Shown: positions 12,401 through 24,714, counted from the stretch's first letter. The stretch: DNA of 64,000 nt from Oasisia sp. SBJ-2009 (GCA_964017155.1 OZ024865.1:12021386-12085385), one strand, 5' to 3'. Made by a program: numbers and translations. The notes: generated by a model from the sequence alone, not told the origin.

Positions 12401-14910
12401 AACTGAGCTAACATTACACCTAGTGCACAAACATAAACACTGTATTCATAAAACTCCATTGTGTGAATGTATTGGTGTTTTTCACTGCAATGTATGCCGT
12501 AACTGCAAACCATGAAATTACTGTTGTCGTGTTCTGGTTATTCGTGTAAAGGAGGATAACACATATTTTCAAACATACATAAAAATGGTAAACATCTGCA
12601 AAGTGGCATTGTTTTCTTATAAAAAAGGCTATGCAGGCTTGAGTTACTTGAGTGCATGTTCAGATGTTTTACAAATGGGCTTAATGCTTATTTTAAATGA
12701 TTTTTTTCATTTAAAATATATATGATTCAGCATGTGTCAACATATGGTACTAATAATTGAAGCAGTAAAGAATCGAAAACTAGTCCCGCTGAAATAACCA
12801 TCATGTTATTTATTTACCCTACAATCAGTCCTGGTGTTGACCTTAATACATTCCTTCATTAATTTGTAACCATTTCAGAACAACATACTTTACATGATTT
12901 CATATAAACATTAGTATTACAAATACTTAAACAATCACTAGTTATCGTAACACCCTAAGAAATATGAATGAATGAAAGTTTATTCAACAACAACATCATA
13001 AAAATAGTACAACATATTATGGGAAAGATAATACAATTTCATGATTGTTGAGTTGCTGCTGCTGTTGAAGGGACATAGCAGAAGTCATGTGACTTGCAAA
13101 GTTGTAAGGCACTGTGCCCTTTTCAAACTCAAACACATAGTAACTGTAGTAAAGGTATATAAGCATAGGCATTCACTGAATGCTATGAGTACCATAACAA
13201 TGTTTTAGTTAGACCATAAATAACCAGATTGTGAGTTTTTAATCCATAATGTGATTGTCTCTCTGTAGCTTGACCGACATGAATGACTTTGGTGAAGACT
13301 CGTTGCATGATCGCATGCACTGCTACATTGAACTGGCGTGGATCTGTTCGACTGGCCTTGGCATTCTATTATTCCTCGTACAGGTTAGTATGTCTCTCTC
13401 ATTCCTGGTTGGTGTAACTCAACTATGGGCCATTGTAATCATTGTAAAAATATAAACAAGACAGTTAAAAATGTTTTGATGTCGCAGAGTAGTTGAAACA
13501 TTTAGTACTTATTTAATATTCGCACTTTCACGTTGCAGACGTGATTAACTAAATCATGTCTGTTTCGCCTGTGCAATTCTATGTCACGAGTCACGAGTAC
13601 TATGGTGAGTAAAATAAGTAAGTAAATAAATTTAAAAAATACATAAGGGACTAGCCAATTAAATAAGTTAATTATAAAAATTATTAAAAAAGAAAATTAG
13701 ATAATGTCCAATATATGTTCAAAACGTTGTTAAATCCATAGCTAAAAAGATAACATAAAATATATGAAAAGTATATACACTGTAGTTAATGTCACCGAAT
13801 TCTCGTTTAGTGGTAATGCAAATAATTACACAATGCCACCAGTTTCTGGTAACCACAACATGTAAGAATAGTTGGTTAAATTAACAGAACATGCGGTTTG
13901 ATGGAAATGTAATACAAAAATTAATACAGACAGTTGTATATAAACGCCCTGTAACGGTAGTGTCACTGAAAGAGACAATTCTAAGTATGAGTGAGGCTGT
14001 GACTATGAGTAAATGTCACGTATTTGTCACAATTCGCGTCTCATCCGGCGTTGATTAAAATATAATTTTGTGTTGGTGATAATTGCCGCTAATGTGCGCC
14101 ACTTTACGAGATTGTGTTCAGCCATAGCAACAGAGCAACTATCACTGCCTTACGTACAGTTCTACAAAGCATTTCTGCAACCTTTGTGTAAATGGTACTG
14201 ATAGTTATCGTTTAGTCCTTGGTTTGTCCGCAGGGGCGGTCTTTCCAAACTTATGTATTGGCGTATATTATGTTTACTTACTGTTTTATTCAGACTCTCC
14301 ACAACATACGATTTCCCACGCACACTTTGGGGGGTGGTAGGAATACATAGAAATATAATACCCTCCTTTAATGGCACGGCTTTGCGTGTAGATTATTTTT
14401 TATTGTGCGTGGGGTGTTAATTAGAAGACTAAAATAACTGCCAAGGTGTTTGTCGGCCTCGGTTATTCATTTCTGTTTGTGATAATTACACGTGTTTGAA
14501 CATAATCCTTTTTTTAAGTATAAAAGTGCACCTATGACGTAGTATTATACATTCATATACTACTCATTGCCGTCATGGCTGCATCCCACGTTGCGTTTTA
14601 AAAATGGCTGCCTTCAACATCTGTTTACCTTCGCTTTAGCCTCACCGTGGAAATTATGACATCGTTTAATCACCAGGTGGCGATATTGGCATGGGTCCGC
14701 TTCGGGTTGTACACCAGGAACGCGGCGATCGCGTCCACGGCCATCATCCTGCCGGCCATCTGCGTGTTCATCGCCTTCGGAATCACGTTCTACCGTCGCA
14801 TCATCTCGCACAAGTACGAACAGTCGACGCGAAACATCGAGGAACTCGAGGCGATCGCGAGTGACCTCGACAACGGAACCACGTTGCGAGGGGGTGTACA
14901 CATCGCGTGA
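6482..14910 (+). CDS. Orai: Orai calcium release-activated calcium channel subunit, four exons, 224 aa
   Basis: The coding exons are 6482-6646, 7428-7588, 13269-13383 and 14677-14910, all with GT-AG borders. They join to 675 nt, giving 224 residues plus TGA. The product is the plasma-membrane pore subunit of store-operated Ca2+ entry, gated by STIM. The pore helix motif [20 protein letters not shown] spans exons 1-2. Arg45 and Glu60 match human Orai1 R91 and the selectivity-filter E106. TM2 is about residues 72-98, with [13 protein letters not shown] at its end. TM3 holds IELAW. TM4 follows AAIAST and includes Pro173, matching P245. A short acidic helix that could take part in STIM coupling lies before the C-terminus. 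The human E190 position is Gln147 here. The 2-3 loop and 3-4 loop are short, so the protein is smaller than human Orai1 (301 aa). The ATG at 6482 was chosen over an upstream in-frame TTG. Intron 2 is 5.7 kb and intron 3 is 1.3 kb. Confidence 0.95.
7589..13268 (+). other. Orai intron 2
   Basis: This is a 5.7-kb AT-rich intron. A 13-14 bp AGTCACAC-A-rich tandem repeat (about four copies) lies at 7629-7680, just after the donor. A perfect hairpin lies at 8520-8568. There is a TTAA tetranucleotide run near 10311-10332. I see no nested gene; the short frames here (such as 7964-8371 and 11399-11689) are hydrophobic translations of AT-rich DNA. Confidence 0.7.
8520..8568. repeat. Perfect 23-bp inverted repeat with 3-nt loop
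   Basis: The left arm 8520-8542 begins TGTCTCTCAAATCC. The right arm 8546-8568 is its exact reverse complement. The loop is GAC. Pairing stops abruptly at both outer ends. The loop is too tight for a normal miRNA precursor. A young foldback duplication or a cruciform-forming site is more likely. Confidence 0.9.
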
Positions 14911-15036
14911 ACAACGTTACTGTCTCGTGTACATAGAACACTGTAAATGACATACGCAATGGAACCACGTTGCGACTGGGTGGGCACATTGCGTGAACAA
15001 CGTTACTGTCTCGTGTATATAGAACACTGTAAATGT
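14875..15036 (+). repeat. 86-bp tandem duplication of the Orai stop region
   Basis: The block starting GGAACCACGTTGCGA at 14875 contains the last codons, the TGA and the first 3' UTR bases of Orai. It is repeated from 14961 with a few substitutions. The second copy lies wholly in the 3' UTR and does not extend the protein. Confidence 0.85.
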
Positions 15037-15043
15037 TACTTGG

Positions 15044-15461
15044 GCACTTATGCAGAAGTCGGACCCACCTCGATTTTCCCATTATTACTATATATATGCC
15101 TATATTGGATACCTTACACAAACTCTAATCCTAGATATGATCAATCAGCATACCCAGGTATATTTATGTTTCACAAATATTGCATTTTGAGACCGAAATA
15201 GCGCTCCGATTTGTGCCAGTCGCAAGCGCAGCGGTGCATGTGTTATTGCGCCGTGCACATGGAATGAGCGATAAACAGTTTATTTATGCCGACCCCGCTG
15301 TCTTTTCGACCACAAAAATCTGCTAAGTCAAGCGGTTTATAAAACACAACTATGCACAAGATGGTGCTAAATGAGTGAATTATCAAAATCAATTATCAAA
15401 TGTTGGCAAAGATACAGTTATAATGGCACAATTGAGGTGGGTCCGACTTCTGCATAAGTGC
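15044..15461. mobile_element. Foldback or MITE-like element with inverted ends
   Basis: The 32-base arm at 15044-15075 (starting GCACTTATGCAGAAGTC) reappears as its reverse complement at 15430-15461 with one mismatch. Weaker pairing extends inward to about 50 bp. The element is about 420 bp. It carries no transposase frame and I could not identify a target-site duplication. Confidence 0.6.
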
Positions 15462-18415
15462 CGTTACTTGTACTGTATATAATGTAGGCTAGAGTGGTAG
15501 CTACACCGGATATTATTACGGCATAGTTTATCATTCTTGTTTCAAATCCATCTGGTAATATATCTGATGCCACACACGAATTCACTTGAGGTACAACAAA
15601 AGCCGGTACTATTGTCATATCGTTTAAGGACTTTGCAAATAGTGCAAATAGGACCGCGAATTGCACCGTCATGCATAGCTGAAGCAGGTGCAATTCACAG
15701 CGCTCTTTGGATCGTAAATGTTCCATATAACACAATATCTGATAATAATATATGCCATATGTAACTCTAGTGAAGTAGTACGATGCAATGGACATTTTGA
15801 GAGATCAGAACGAGGTAAGAATGACAAAGCCGTAATGATATTGACCCGGTATGTACAATAATGTATGTAAATATATTCTACTTGTTTGTTTCTCTAACGT
15901 GTCTTACCGTCCATGTTATTGGTTATTGCTGTGCTGAAGTACTCTGTTCTACAGTAACTGTTTGCCCATGTACATATTTACCCAGCAATGTGCTTGTGTG
16001 CGTGCATGTGTGTGTACGTACGTACCTATGTATGTATGCAATCCGTGTATGTATCTACGTATGTCTCTGCGTGCTATGTATTTTACAGAAACGACATAAA
16101 AATATTTATAAATTACTTCGGAGGCATACAGGGCCATGTTGTATATTAGCTTGTTAAGTTGTTCCATGCGTTCAACCCGCCCTTGTATTTGCAAAAAAAG
16201 CTCACGTATGCATCACGCATTGCGAGTGAGGGAGGGAGGGAGAGGGAGGAGCCAGCGAGCGAGCGTAAATGAGTACATGTGTTTATGTAGGTGTGTGAAT
16301 GTGTGTGCATCACAGGATATATGGAATTGACTGTGTCGATATCTGAATTTGAATCGGTTTTGTTAGTTGATATCTGCGTTGACTTATAGAAAACAGCAAC
16401 GAAAATGGTTAGTGATTTGCATAATACTTTTGTGTGTGTGTAGAATTCTGCTTGTGGTATATTGTTGACATATTGGTGTCATGTATATTCAAGTTATAAT
16501 GTGTATAATAATCGAGACCAATCCGATGAAAAGAACATTGTAGTTATTTTTATGGCTCAGAACCTGCTGAAAGAAAAATAGGGCATATGTATGTATTTAA
16601 TAGCTACGGTTGTGGACATGTAAGATTTGTTGAATTGTGATATACAATATTGTTTACCCAACGGCTTTTCCAACGTTTTTTGCATTCACCCAGACAAATG
16701 CAGAGTGCAAATAATGTATGTTTAATGGACTCGTTGTTTCTCAGTTGCAGACTTGACAAGGCGTTTGTAGATAACTTCATTTAGAATAGGCTCAGAGACA
16801 AGGAAACATCCGGGTAGTGTATTGGGATTGGTGGTTTTGGCGGTGTTTGAAATATTTAAAATAGCATCATTGTGGGCAATCGGGGAGTTATTACAAATAT
16901 GTCAGCTGTCATTAGAATCGCGCGCCGTCTTTGTTTGGTCCGTCTGTAGCAGATGTTTTTAAAAGAAAAGGTCAGTTCTTTTATAGCGCAGTATCCGGTC
17001 ATCAGGATTGCTCAAAGCACTTTACACGTTTATACAGATATACTGTTATTAGTATGTTATTTCACGCAATCGGAAAGGTGTTTATTATAATGTGTATACC
17101 ATTTTTGACTTCGCCAAAAATGAGTGATTCGGAAAGAATTCCACTTTCTGTCTACGCATGTTTGTGAAGCAGTATACGCACATAACATAATATATTTCGT
17201 TATAATTTCATTGCATGATAAAGTTTTGACATACTTTATCGGTGTGGTATTTCGTCATTACAATGTGATAATACTGCATGTGGCAATACTTTAATTAATG
17301 TTTGAAAGTTGACTACATCGTAAAATATGCCAGTTATGCGTAGGTCTACATATGGTGTGCGCTTGACAAGGTTTTCTATAATTTAGAAAATATGTCCATG
17401 AAAACATCACTTTAATGTTATCCATTCAGTTGGTGACTTATTATAAATTGTTGTTCGATTTATTTGCGAGTGTTTTGCTCAATTGATGTTGATGAAAGTA
17501 TTTCGTCGAACCTGTTGGTACATACATGACAGAAACCATGTCCACATATGCACACTTAGTGGTCCCGTAAGTTCGCAAATTCCGAAAAATAATATTGAGT
17601 TTGGTATATTTCCAAACCACCAGCTACGTGTAACAAGACATAATGTTGACCAAACCGTCACTAGTCGAAATCCAGTACTATGCGTCTTGTAGTTAGCGAA
17701 CTAGTGCAACCACAAGTAAGACTTTGAGCTTCTTGTTATGATCAGCTCAGAACTCTGTATGCATTAGATTTGTGTACCGCATACATGTATACACTGTTGA
17801 ACTGGTATTATATAAGTTTTTTGAAGAAAAAAAAAGCGGTATTCCATACGCTATGTTACATTTTCAACAGAGAATACAGAAATTATTTTGAATCGTCCAT
17901 AACCATGCAAACTACATAATTTATTTGACAAAAGGACGACATTCAGCACGTCCCAGCCTTCTCTACCGTTCCAAAAGGGCAGGCCAGACGAACAGATGGT
18001 ACAAGTCAATCAGTTGCTTTGCCCGCCAAGCGGTGTAACAACACTGTTACACAAGCATAGGTTTCCTACACATAGCGTGTGGAACGCCTCTGGGAAAAAC
18101 GTACCCAATGCCGTGTGACATACGGTACATGCCGCCTACAATGTAAAGGCAAACGATGCACAGCTCTAGTAGTAGTCACACATGAGGTTTGAGTATTGTC
18201 GCCATGTGCGTTGTGCGAAACCACATCTTTATTGTTGTTACTCGACGTGGTGTACTGTGCACAGTATGTACAAACAAGTCAATAAACAAGTGCGTATTGC
18301 CTGTTATACAACAACACGACTGGCCGTCAGTTTATTCACACAGAGTTGGTGTCATATTGTCGTTGGGCAATTACTAGCCTAGGCATTGTATGGTTCTAAC
18401 AATACTCTACCTGTA
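15462..18415. other. Intergenic, no gene supported
   Basis: A 125-codon minus-strand frame (15795-15418) looks like two membrane helices, but its end is formed by the foldback arm described above and it has no recognisable family. Short GTGC/GTAC repeats occur near 16000-16080. A SINE 3' fragment lies at about 16973-17030. Nothing else is interpretable. Confidence 0.4.
16973..17030 (-). mobile_element. 3' fragment of the tRNA-derived SINE
   Basis: On the minus strand this reads AAAGTGCTTTGAGCAATCCT, followed by a GGATACTGCGCTATAAAA-like end. This matches the 3' part of the complete SINE at 23085-23430. Confidence 0.6.
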
Positions 18416-18419
18416 GTAA

Positions 18420-18842
18420 GGAGCCTGCCTTGTGTGTCTCAGTGACCCAAAGAGCTATGGCGGCAGGAGTCTCGGCTGCTGGCAGGTCTAACCCTGCCGG
18501 AGAGGTGAGACGAGAGAATCCAGACGAAAGTCAGTCTCCCAGTCCTCCCGGTTGGGGGTTGAGGCCAACGATATCATCTCGTAAAAGACTTACGGAAAGA
18601 CGAAACTCTACTTCTCGGTGTTCTGCGGTGGTGGAGCAGGTTACTGCAAGAATGACCAGTGACTGTACAAGCCTTTGGGAAGCTGTCATCGCGGTACCAT
18701 CAGCTGTAGACGCCAAAACCACGATAATGAACAACTACATCTAAGCCGGGATCAGGCTGCAAAGAGGACGAAGTGGAGAACCCTTGTTTCTGCGCTATGT
18801 GCCAGTGTGCATGAAGAGGATTAAGTAAGTAAGTAAGTAGTA
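18420..18842 (+). mobile_element. Internally collapsed RTE-like retroposon
   Basis: The 3' end carries an open stretch KRTKWRTLVSALCASVHEED followed by TAA and a (GTAA)n microsatellite tail. This is the usual C-terminus and tail style of RTE-type LINE polyproteins. It is preceded by about 300 bases of GC-rich 5' leader-like sequence without reverse transcriptase or endonuclease motifs. The element thus looks like a LINE 5' region joined directly to its 3' end, that is, a non-autonomous derivative. The tail type (GAGGATAAGTAAGT) is seen again on the minus strand at 26358-26405. Confidence 0.55.
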
Positions 18843-19239
18843 AGCCACCTGCCAAACACCAATGACCAAGTATACCAGTCATGTGGCCGTCATTATGAAA
18901 GCAAAAAGACGCGAAATTCAGTCATTGAATGTTCTTCACATATTTTGCTGAGCTGTGTAGCTATACTGCCAGATTTTTCTCCGATGGTAGCCTTTTACCG
19001 CATGTACGACTCATAGAAATTTGGGGAAGGGGCTGGAATCGAAGTATCGGTCGACATCAATTTTAAATTTAAATTATTGTGACATTTCACTGTTTAAAAT
19101 CATACTAATATGACCACCCCTGTGGTATCGGACTTCACAATCCCATCTTATGCAATGCCGTGGAACGTAGTCCTTTATACCTGCGACTGGTAGACGCTCC
19201 TTCACTGAAGCGCAGTGGCGCAGTGACCGAAACAGTGGT

Positions 19240-19497
19240 TTGACTCCTCAATAGCGCAAGCACGTTGTTATGTTATTTTGCCATTTTCTTTCGTGATCCG
19301 GTCCAGGGCCACTCGTACGAGCTGCCGCAGCAGAAACCTCCGTTGTAAATTGTATTGATTTCCATCCAACAAAACCTCATCTATGACGTGGAAGCTATTA
19401 TGCAGATGAAGTATTATTTTCACATTGTTTGCAGTAATTTTTGAGTTTGAATGCGAAAATGACAATCACGTTCGTGCGCTATTGAGAGGACTACGGT
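19240..19497. mobile_element. MITE-like element with short inverted ends
   Basis: CTCAATAGCGCAAGCACG near 19247 is mirrored by CGTGCGCTATTGAGAGGAC near 19472. The interior (TTTCGTGATCCGGTC, GCCGCAGCAGAAAC, GCAGTAATTTTTGAG) is homologous, in the same orientation, to 33270-33480. That recurrence supports a dispersed repeat rather than chance. Confidence 0.55.
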
Positions 19498-19544
19498 ATG
19501 TGTGACGTTGTGTATATGATCCATGTGCCACCGCGCTGAACCTT

Positions 19545-19639
19545 GAACAAGTTCATTCACTCCTCGTTACTACAGTTCACTCATCTGTATAACTGAGTCC
19601 TGGCTATAGACAGTGGTGGAACTCTCTCTCTCTCTCTCG

Positions 19640-19718
<79 letters not shown>

Positions 19719-19880
19719 GCACACACACACGTACACGCACACTCTTTCTCCCTCTGTCAGTCTGTGCACGCACGCGCGTGCGCGTGTGTGTGTGCACAAC
19801 AAAATTAATGATCTTCGCACATTAATTGAAACGTTGCTGAATACTTTCCAGATAGATCAATACGGTGTTCGATAGAGGAG
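19545..19880 (+). mobile_element. SINE copy split by an expanded microsatellite
   Basis: Bases 19545-19619 match the middle of the SINE at 23085-23430 (TTCACTCATCTGTATAACTG, ATAGACAGTGGTGGA). Bases 19813-19880 match the following part (TTCGCACATTAATTG). Between them lies a (CT)n-(CA)n-(TG/CG)n run of about 180 bases. In the other copy this position is only a short CATGTGTACGCGCAGCA segment. Confidence 0.7.
19620..19797. repeat. Compound (CT)n (CA)n (GCGTG)n microsatellite
   Basis: The dinucleotide run is nearly pure. It lies inside a SINE and explains the RE and VC repeat frames on both strands. Confidence 0.95.
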
Positions 19881-21186
19881 TATTTTTTATTCTATAGCCA
19901 AACATTTATCTTTAGGACAATGGCTATATATAATGTACACTAAACTATATAATGGCCGACCTGCGGATTCAGTAAAACACACTAAATTAAGCCTCGTTTG
20001 ATGCACACCCAAAACCTCAGTTGTAATTTACTAGAGCGGACAGCGATATAATTAGACCGTACAGTACAAACAGACTGCAGGTAGACAGAAAACGCCGAAC
20101 CTGTTTGCGAACTCACACGATTGTGTATTTGTAGCGCGGTCGGTGCTCATGAATATGCTAATGACGTCCGCGGTAATCACGCCGCTAAGGACGCGGCCAC
20201 TGTAGTCAAGGCGAGCCAACCCAAAATGGAGGCAAGTGCTAACTTCGTGTTGTTGGCGAATATTCGCCCCTTTCTGCCGCTGTCGTGTCAGTCGATATCG
20301 ACACACTGACTTCACGCTAGCGCAAACCGACGACCGAGGGAGAAGGTAGGCTACCACAGCTTCGGCGATGTTTACGCAGTTTCGCAGGGGCTAAAATGGT
20401 GACGCAGACGTCATTTTAGGCGAAGTGCAAAGGCAGTGCCTGTGCTAGCCTATGGCTGTCGCTGTGGCCTCGGCCGTGGCAAGGCGTCGGTGTTGCTTAT
20501 GCCGGTGTTGTTGCCTGCTACGCCAGGCCGGACTAGATTTGTTGGGGTTTGTCTCAGTGTCTGGGGTCCTGTGTTATTGATGTCACTCTGGTCGAATAAT
20601 TGTTGTTGTGATACTTGATTTGACACAATTTGATACATCTATTCATATAGTGATATACCTAGGCTAGAGACACATCTATAATCTGATTATTGCATAACAT
20701 AGTTTAGGGACAGCGGCCTAGCTGTATATGCTATAATGTGTTATAGCATATATAGTTGTTTAAATTATGTGTATACGTATGCACAAGTACGTGGATAAAA
20801 TGATAACATATACACATTTGTATGCACACAATACAGATATATGTATTTAAATGGTGGTCATGCATGCATGTACATATGGTAGGTAATTAATGCATATACA
20901 TGCATATGTGTGCATACATGCATGATGATGCATACATCATGTACACTTGTGATATTATATAAACTCACATATGTTCATAGATACACAAATGCATACATGT
21001 GCATACGTGCATATGTATGCACTTCCTCATTTACAGTACATGCACTTACACACCACACCATACCACACATCCATAAATGCACACACATGTCAGACACCAC
21101 ACAAACACCACATATGCACATACACAAACATTCTTACTCACACACTTCATAAATACACACACACATGCGCGCACACACACATGCAT

Positions 21187-21241
<55 letters not shown>

Positions 21242-23084
21242 TTTTAATGATGAAGGGTTCAATATGTAATTATAGTAATTATTGATTATGAATATCAAAA
21301 AATCCTTTTAATCAAACCTTAGACTATAAACAATGATCTCTAGCAGTATTGATACATATAACAGTGTTACAAATGTGCATAATACAACAATTGCTGGCAT
21401 AAACGGCTTGTAAGAAACTGTAAGTTTTGTGGTAACAAAATGTACAACTACTACAGCTGCTGATGGCAGACAGTAGTGAAGGAGTGTTGACGCATCAACG
21501 TCTGGGTCTGATTCAATAACTCTGTCTAAAACCCACTTAGTTCCATAGAACATGATCATACTTAAGGACACCATTTTAGACATGATAACATAATCATTAA
21601 ATTAAGCATTGTAGTAATTTCGACAAGTCTCTAATCTGTTTAACACCTGTCCCATGCCCTTCCACTCACTCACTCACTCATTCACTCACTCACTCACAAT
21701 CTCACTCACAATCTCACTCACAATCTCACTCACTCACAATCTCACAATCTCACTCACTCATAATCTCACTCACACACTCACTCACGCACTCACTCATGCA
21801 CTCACTCACGCACTCACACTCTCACTCACACTCTCACTCACGCACTCACTCACGCACTCACACTCTCACTCACACTCTCACTCACACTCTCACTCATGCA
21901 CTCACTCACTCGCTCACTCTCACTCACACACTCACTCACCTACCCATTCATGCATTCACTCACATACACACTCACTCACTCACTCACTCACTCACCCACC
22001 ACTCCTTACTATTCCCTCCATCCTTATCATTGCTCCCATCTCCCATCCTATACATGGACTTCTTCATCAACCTGTCCCACTCCCTATCCCCTTTCCTTGG
22101 CCTCATCCCATTCTCCTAATTATCCAGCTCTCTCTCTCTCTCTCTAACTCTCTACGGGGGTTCTGTCGCTCCCTCCGCCCCCCCCCCCGCCTACGGCGTT
22201 TCCGTGTTGTTTACTTGTTAATAGATTATGACAACACGGCCTGATTATCAACAAGCCGAAACAGTTCCTCCACCTGGCGGATAACTCGAACCTGGACTGA
22301 CCTAACTTTCTAAAATACCCGACAGTGGGCCTAGACTTGACATGTCTCTTCCTGCGTTTGTTTTAATACTTTTTGATGTGATGTTCGTAAGACTACAATA
22401 AATACGGTGACGTTTTGTTGCTCGCCAAGTTGACATGGTTAGTTACCTGAGTAAGCCCATGCCATTGTTTGCCATTTGCAAGGTTTGTGCACGGGACCAC
22501 GTTCAACATTATTATTACGTATATTTTCGATTATTTTTTTCTCAACTACGCTGGACATTGTTCACGTGCACGGCCTAAAACGTTAGGTGTGTGAAAATCG
22601 TCGTCATTTTGATCATTACATCGGGTAACTTTCATAAACCCGCGAACATTATGTTCTTTTTTCTGTTTATCAGATTTGAGTAAGTTTTGGACCTAAACCT
22701 CGTTTCCTAGTTGTCATTCCTCACGTTTCTTGTGCAGTCTGCTCTACCAACTGTCTCTACTCGCGTCTGTGTTTCACTCGCGGTCTCCGGCCATCTGTCA
22801 GACCTTCTATGCCTCCTTACGCGTTCTTCCCTCCACAGTCTAAATTGTCATCTTCTGATCTCTCGACGTCTGCTTACTTTGCCAGCTGCATTTCCCTCGT
22901 TCGTCATATATCGCTCACCCATGCAGCCTATTCCTCGCTAGATTCTCCCTGAAATAAACTTTCTTTCACTCCAAACTCCTCCCTTAATTATTCCACTCGT
23001 CGTTTCCTGGTTTACTTTCTCCAGCAATCTTCACGACCCAGCTGTTATCACAAACCTGGACCTTCTCCTCAGTGTTCTGTCACT
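19881..23084. other. Intergenic with CpG-rich patch and microsatellites
   Basis: Bases 20060-20480 are clearly GC- and CpG-richer than their surroundings. They contain an ATGCTAAT octamer-like site and a TGACGT half-CRE, so they could be a promoter, but I find no exon to go with it. An (AC)n run lies at 21190-21238. Bases 21656-22010 are a degenerate CACT array. A minus-strand frame at 21583-21308 is hydrophobic and unrecognised. Confidence 0.4.
21656..22010 (+). repeat. Degenerate (CACT)n / CTCACAAT minisatellite
   Basis: ACTC tetramers are interspersed with CTCACAATCTCACTCA and CACGCACTCA variants. A shorter array of the same type lies at 42236-42400. Confidence 0.9.
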
Positions 23085-23430
23085 CTGTAGAGCGCAGTGG
23101 CTCAGGAGTAGACCTCTGGACTAAGAGAACCCGGGTTCGAATCCTGTGCTGCGGTGTTAAAACCGTGGGCAAGTTTGTTCACTCTACATTGCTCCAGTTC
23201 ACTCAGCTGTATAAATGAGTACCTGGCAATAGACAGTGGTGGACATGTGTACGCGCAGCATTTCGCACATTAATTGTAGCATGTGGCTGGATGCTTCCCA
23301 GAGAAGTTGAGATGGTATTTGATTGAACAGGTCTGCCGGGGAAGTAATGTGTAAAAGCGCTTTGAGCAGTCCTATGGACTGGATACTGCGCTATATAAAA
23401 ACTTACTTTTTTTTTTTTTTTTTTTTTACT
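23085..23430 (+). mobile_element. Complete tRNA-derived SINE with poly-T end
   Basis: The head is tRNA-like, with a TGGCTCAGGAG A-box and a perfect GGTTCGAATCC B-box for RNA polymerase III. The body continues CGGTGTTAAAACCGTGGGCAA, then ATAGACAGTGGTGGA and CGCACATTAATTGTAGC. It ends AAAGCGCTTTGAGCAGTCC and GGATACTGCGCTATATAAAA with a run of T. Further copies lie at 19545-19880 and 50575-50845, with fragments at 16973-17030 and 61560-61620. Confidence 0.85.
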
Positions 23431-24713
23431 CCCGCGGTCTCTACGCCACACAGGTAGACTGGTCTCACACGTGCACATATTTGCAGTGTATTATTGAAGC
23501 ACAGCTACCATTTGTCGAAACTGCTCTTTCAAGATCTGTCTTTCTCCCTGTAGACGTTCTACATGTCTCATTCTGCTCCAAACTATTTTCCTTTTTATTC
23601 ACGACAATCGCATATTCTCTTTCTCGGGTCATTGATAGCAAGGCTTGGCGAATGAATACGTCCCCGTTGGTTCCCCTTTCCAAGATACAAAACACGCCAA
23701 TAGGCGTAACATGGATTACATCAGAAGAACAACATTCATATGGGGGTTTTGAACCGGGGTTTCAATAGAAGGCCGCTGTCACGCTTTCTCAGATAATTAC
23801 ATTGGCTCCAGAAACCGTCATTTTGTACCCCCCCCCCCCCCCGCGAGACTCGCCAAAACCTGTAAACCATCCAAAGACATAACCGCTAACAAATATTGGA
23901 TATTGGGGCTCCTCTTACCCCCAACAGCAACGATTTTTACCGAAGAAATGCACCTTTCCCTAAACAACGGGGGGCTAAAGATACCTCCAGCCCTCTCCAT
24001 AAATAGTGGTGATTGAGCGATCTATGCCACAAGCATATCAGTCTTAGTTATATAGATAGACGTTTTTGCGAAATAAGACATGCAAAACGTTGAATGGCGT
24101 TTCCCGTCTCGGACGAGACTCCTGCTGGGCATGCGTCCTTGTCTGTCACAGTAACGAATAGCATGCGTGCTATGGATTCTTATTTCAACGTTGTCTTTTT
24201 AGTCGGACTACTGACAGCAACGAAATTGTTAGCACTATAGCAGTATTCACTGTGTTGCTCGTGTCGTTAATTCACACGTTTGACGTTTGCTGTACATTAC
24301 CCCCCGCGTCGCACCACTTATCCCGCGCTGTCAATGTGAGCATAGCGCGTGGTTCGCGTCAGCGTCGACAAGTTTACTGTGCGTGCGTTCCGCTTCGCTT
24401 CATTCCCAGCGTCGACTTATGCCAAGTCAAAGCGACGTCAGTGCTTGTTGGCACGGTCACCAGTGTGTTGTTTCTGGTCAGTCACGTTCTCTGTGTCTTG
24501 GACGTTTAAGCCACTTAATTCCGGTCCAGAACTGACCGTGAATGTTCTGGTAATCGCTCTGCCGCTCTCTCATATATTAAACGCGACCAGGTACAGAGAG
24601 TGCGCCCACGCAGTTCTGTGTAGATGCAGTTCGGTGTAGCTTAGATACAGAGCTGTTGTGTTAAAACTACGTTGTCGTCACGTACGGGCAGCTCGACGAG
24701 TTGAGGCGATCAC

Positions 24714-24714
<1 letters not shown>

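Noticed and set aside
14790..15121. Minus-strand frames over Orai exon 4 and its duplication
   Set aside because: Antisense of the Orai C-terminus; the repeated peptide only reflects the 86-bp duplication.
21308..21583. 91-codon minus-strand hydrophobic frame with two possible membrane helices
   Set aside because: No family recognised, no splice sites or neighbours that support it, and AT-rich DNA often yields such frames.
21654..22244. 196-codon Thr/His/Ser/Leu frame
   Set aside because: It is a translation of the CACT minisatellite; the array is equally open in another phase.
23100..23170. Possible functional tRNA gene (A- and B-box present)
   Set aside because: The boxes belong to the tRNA-derived head of a SINE; the segment does not fold into a complete cloverleaf by eye.
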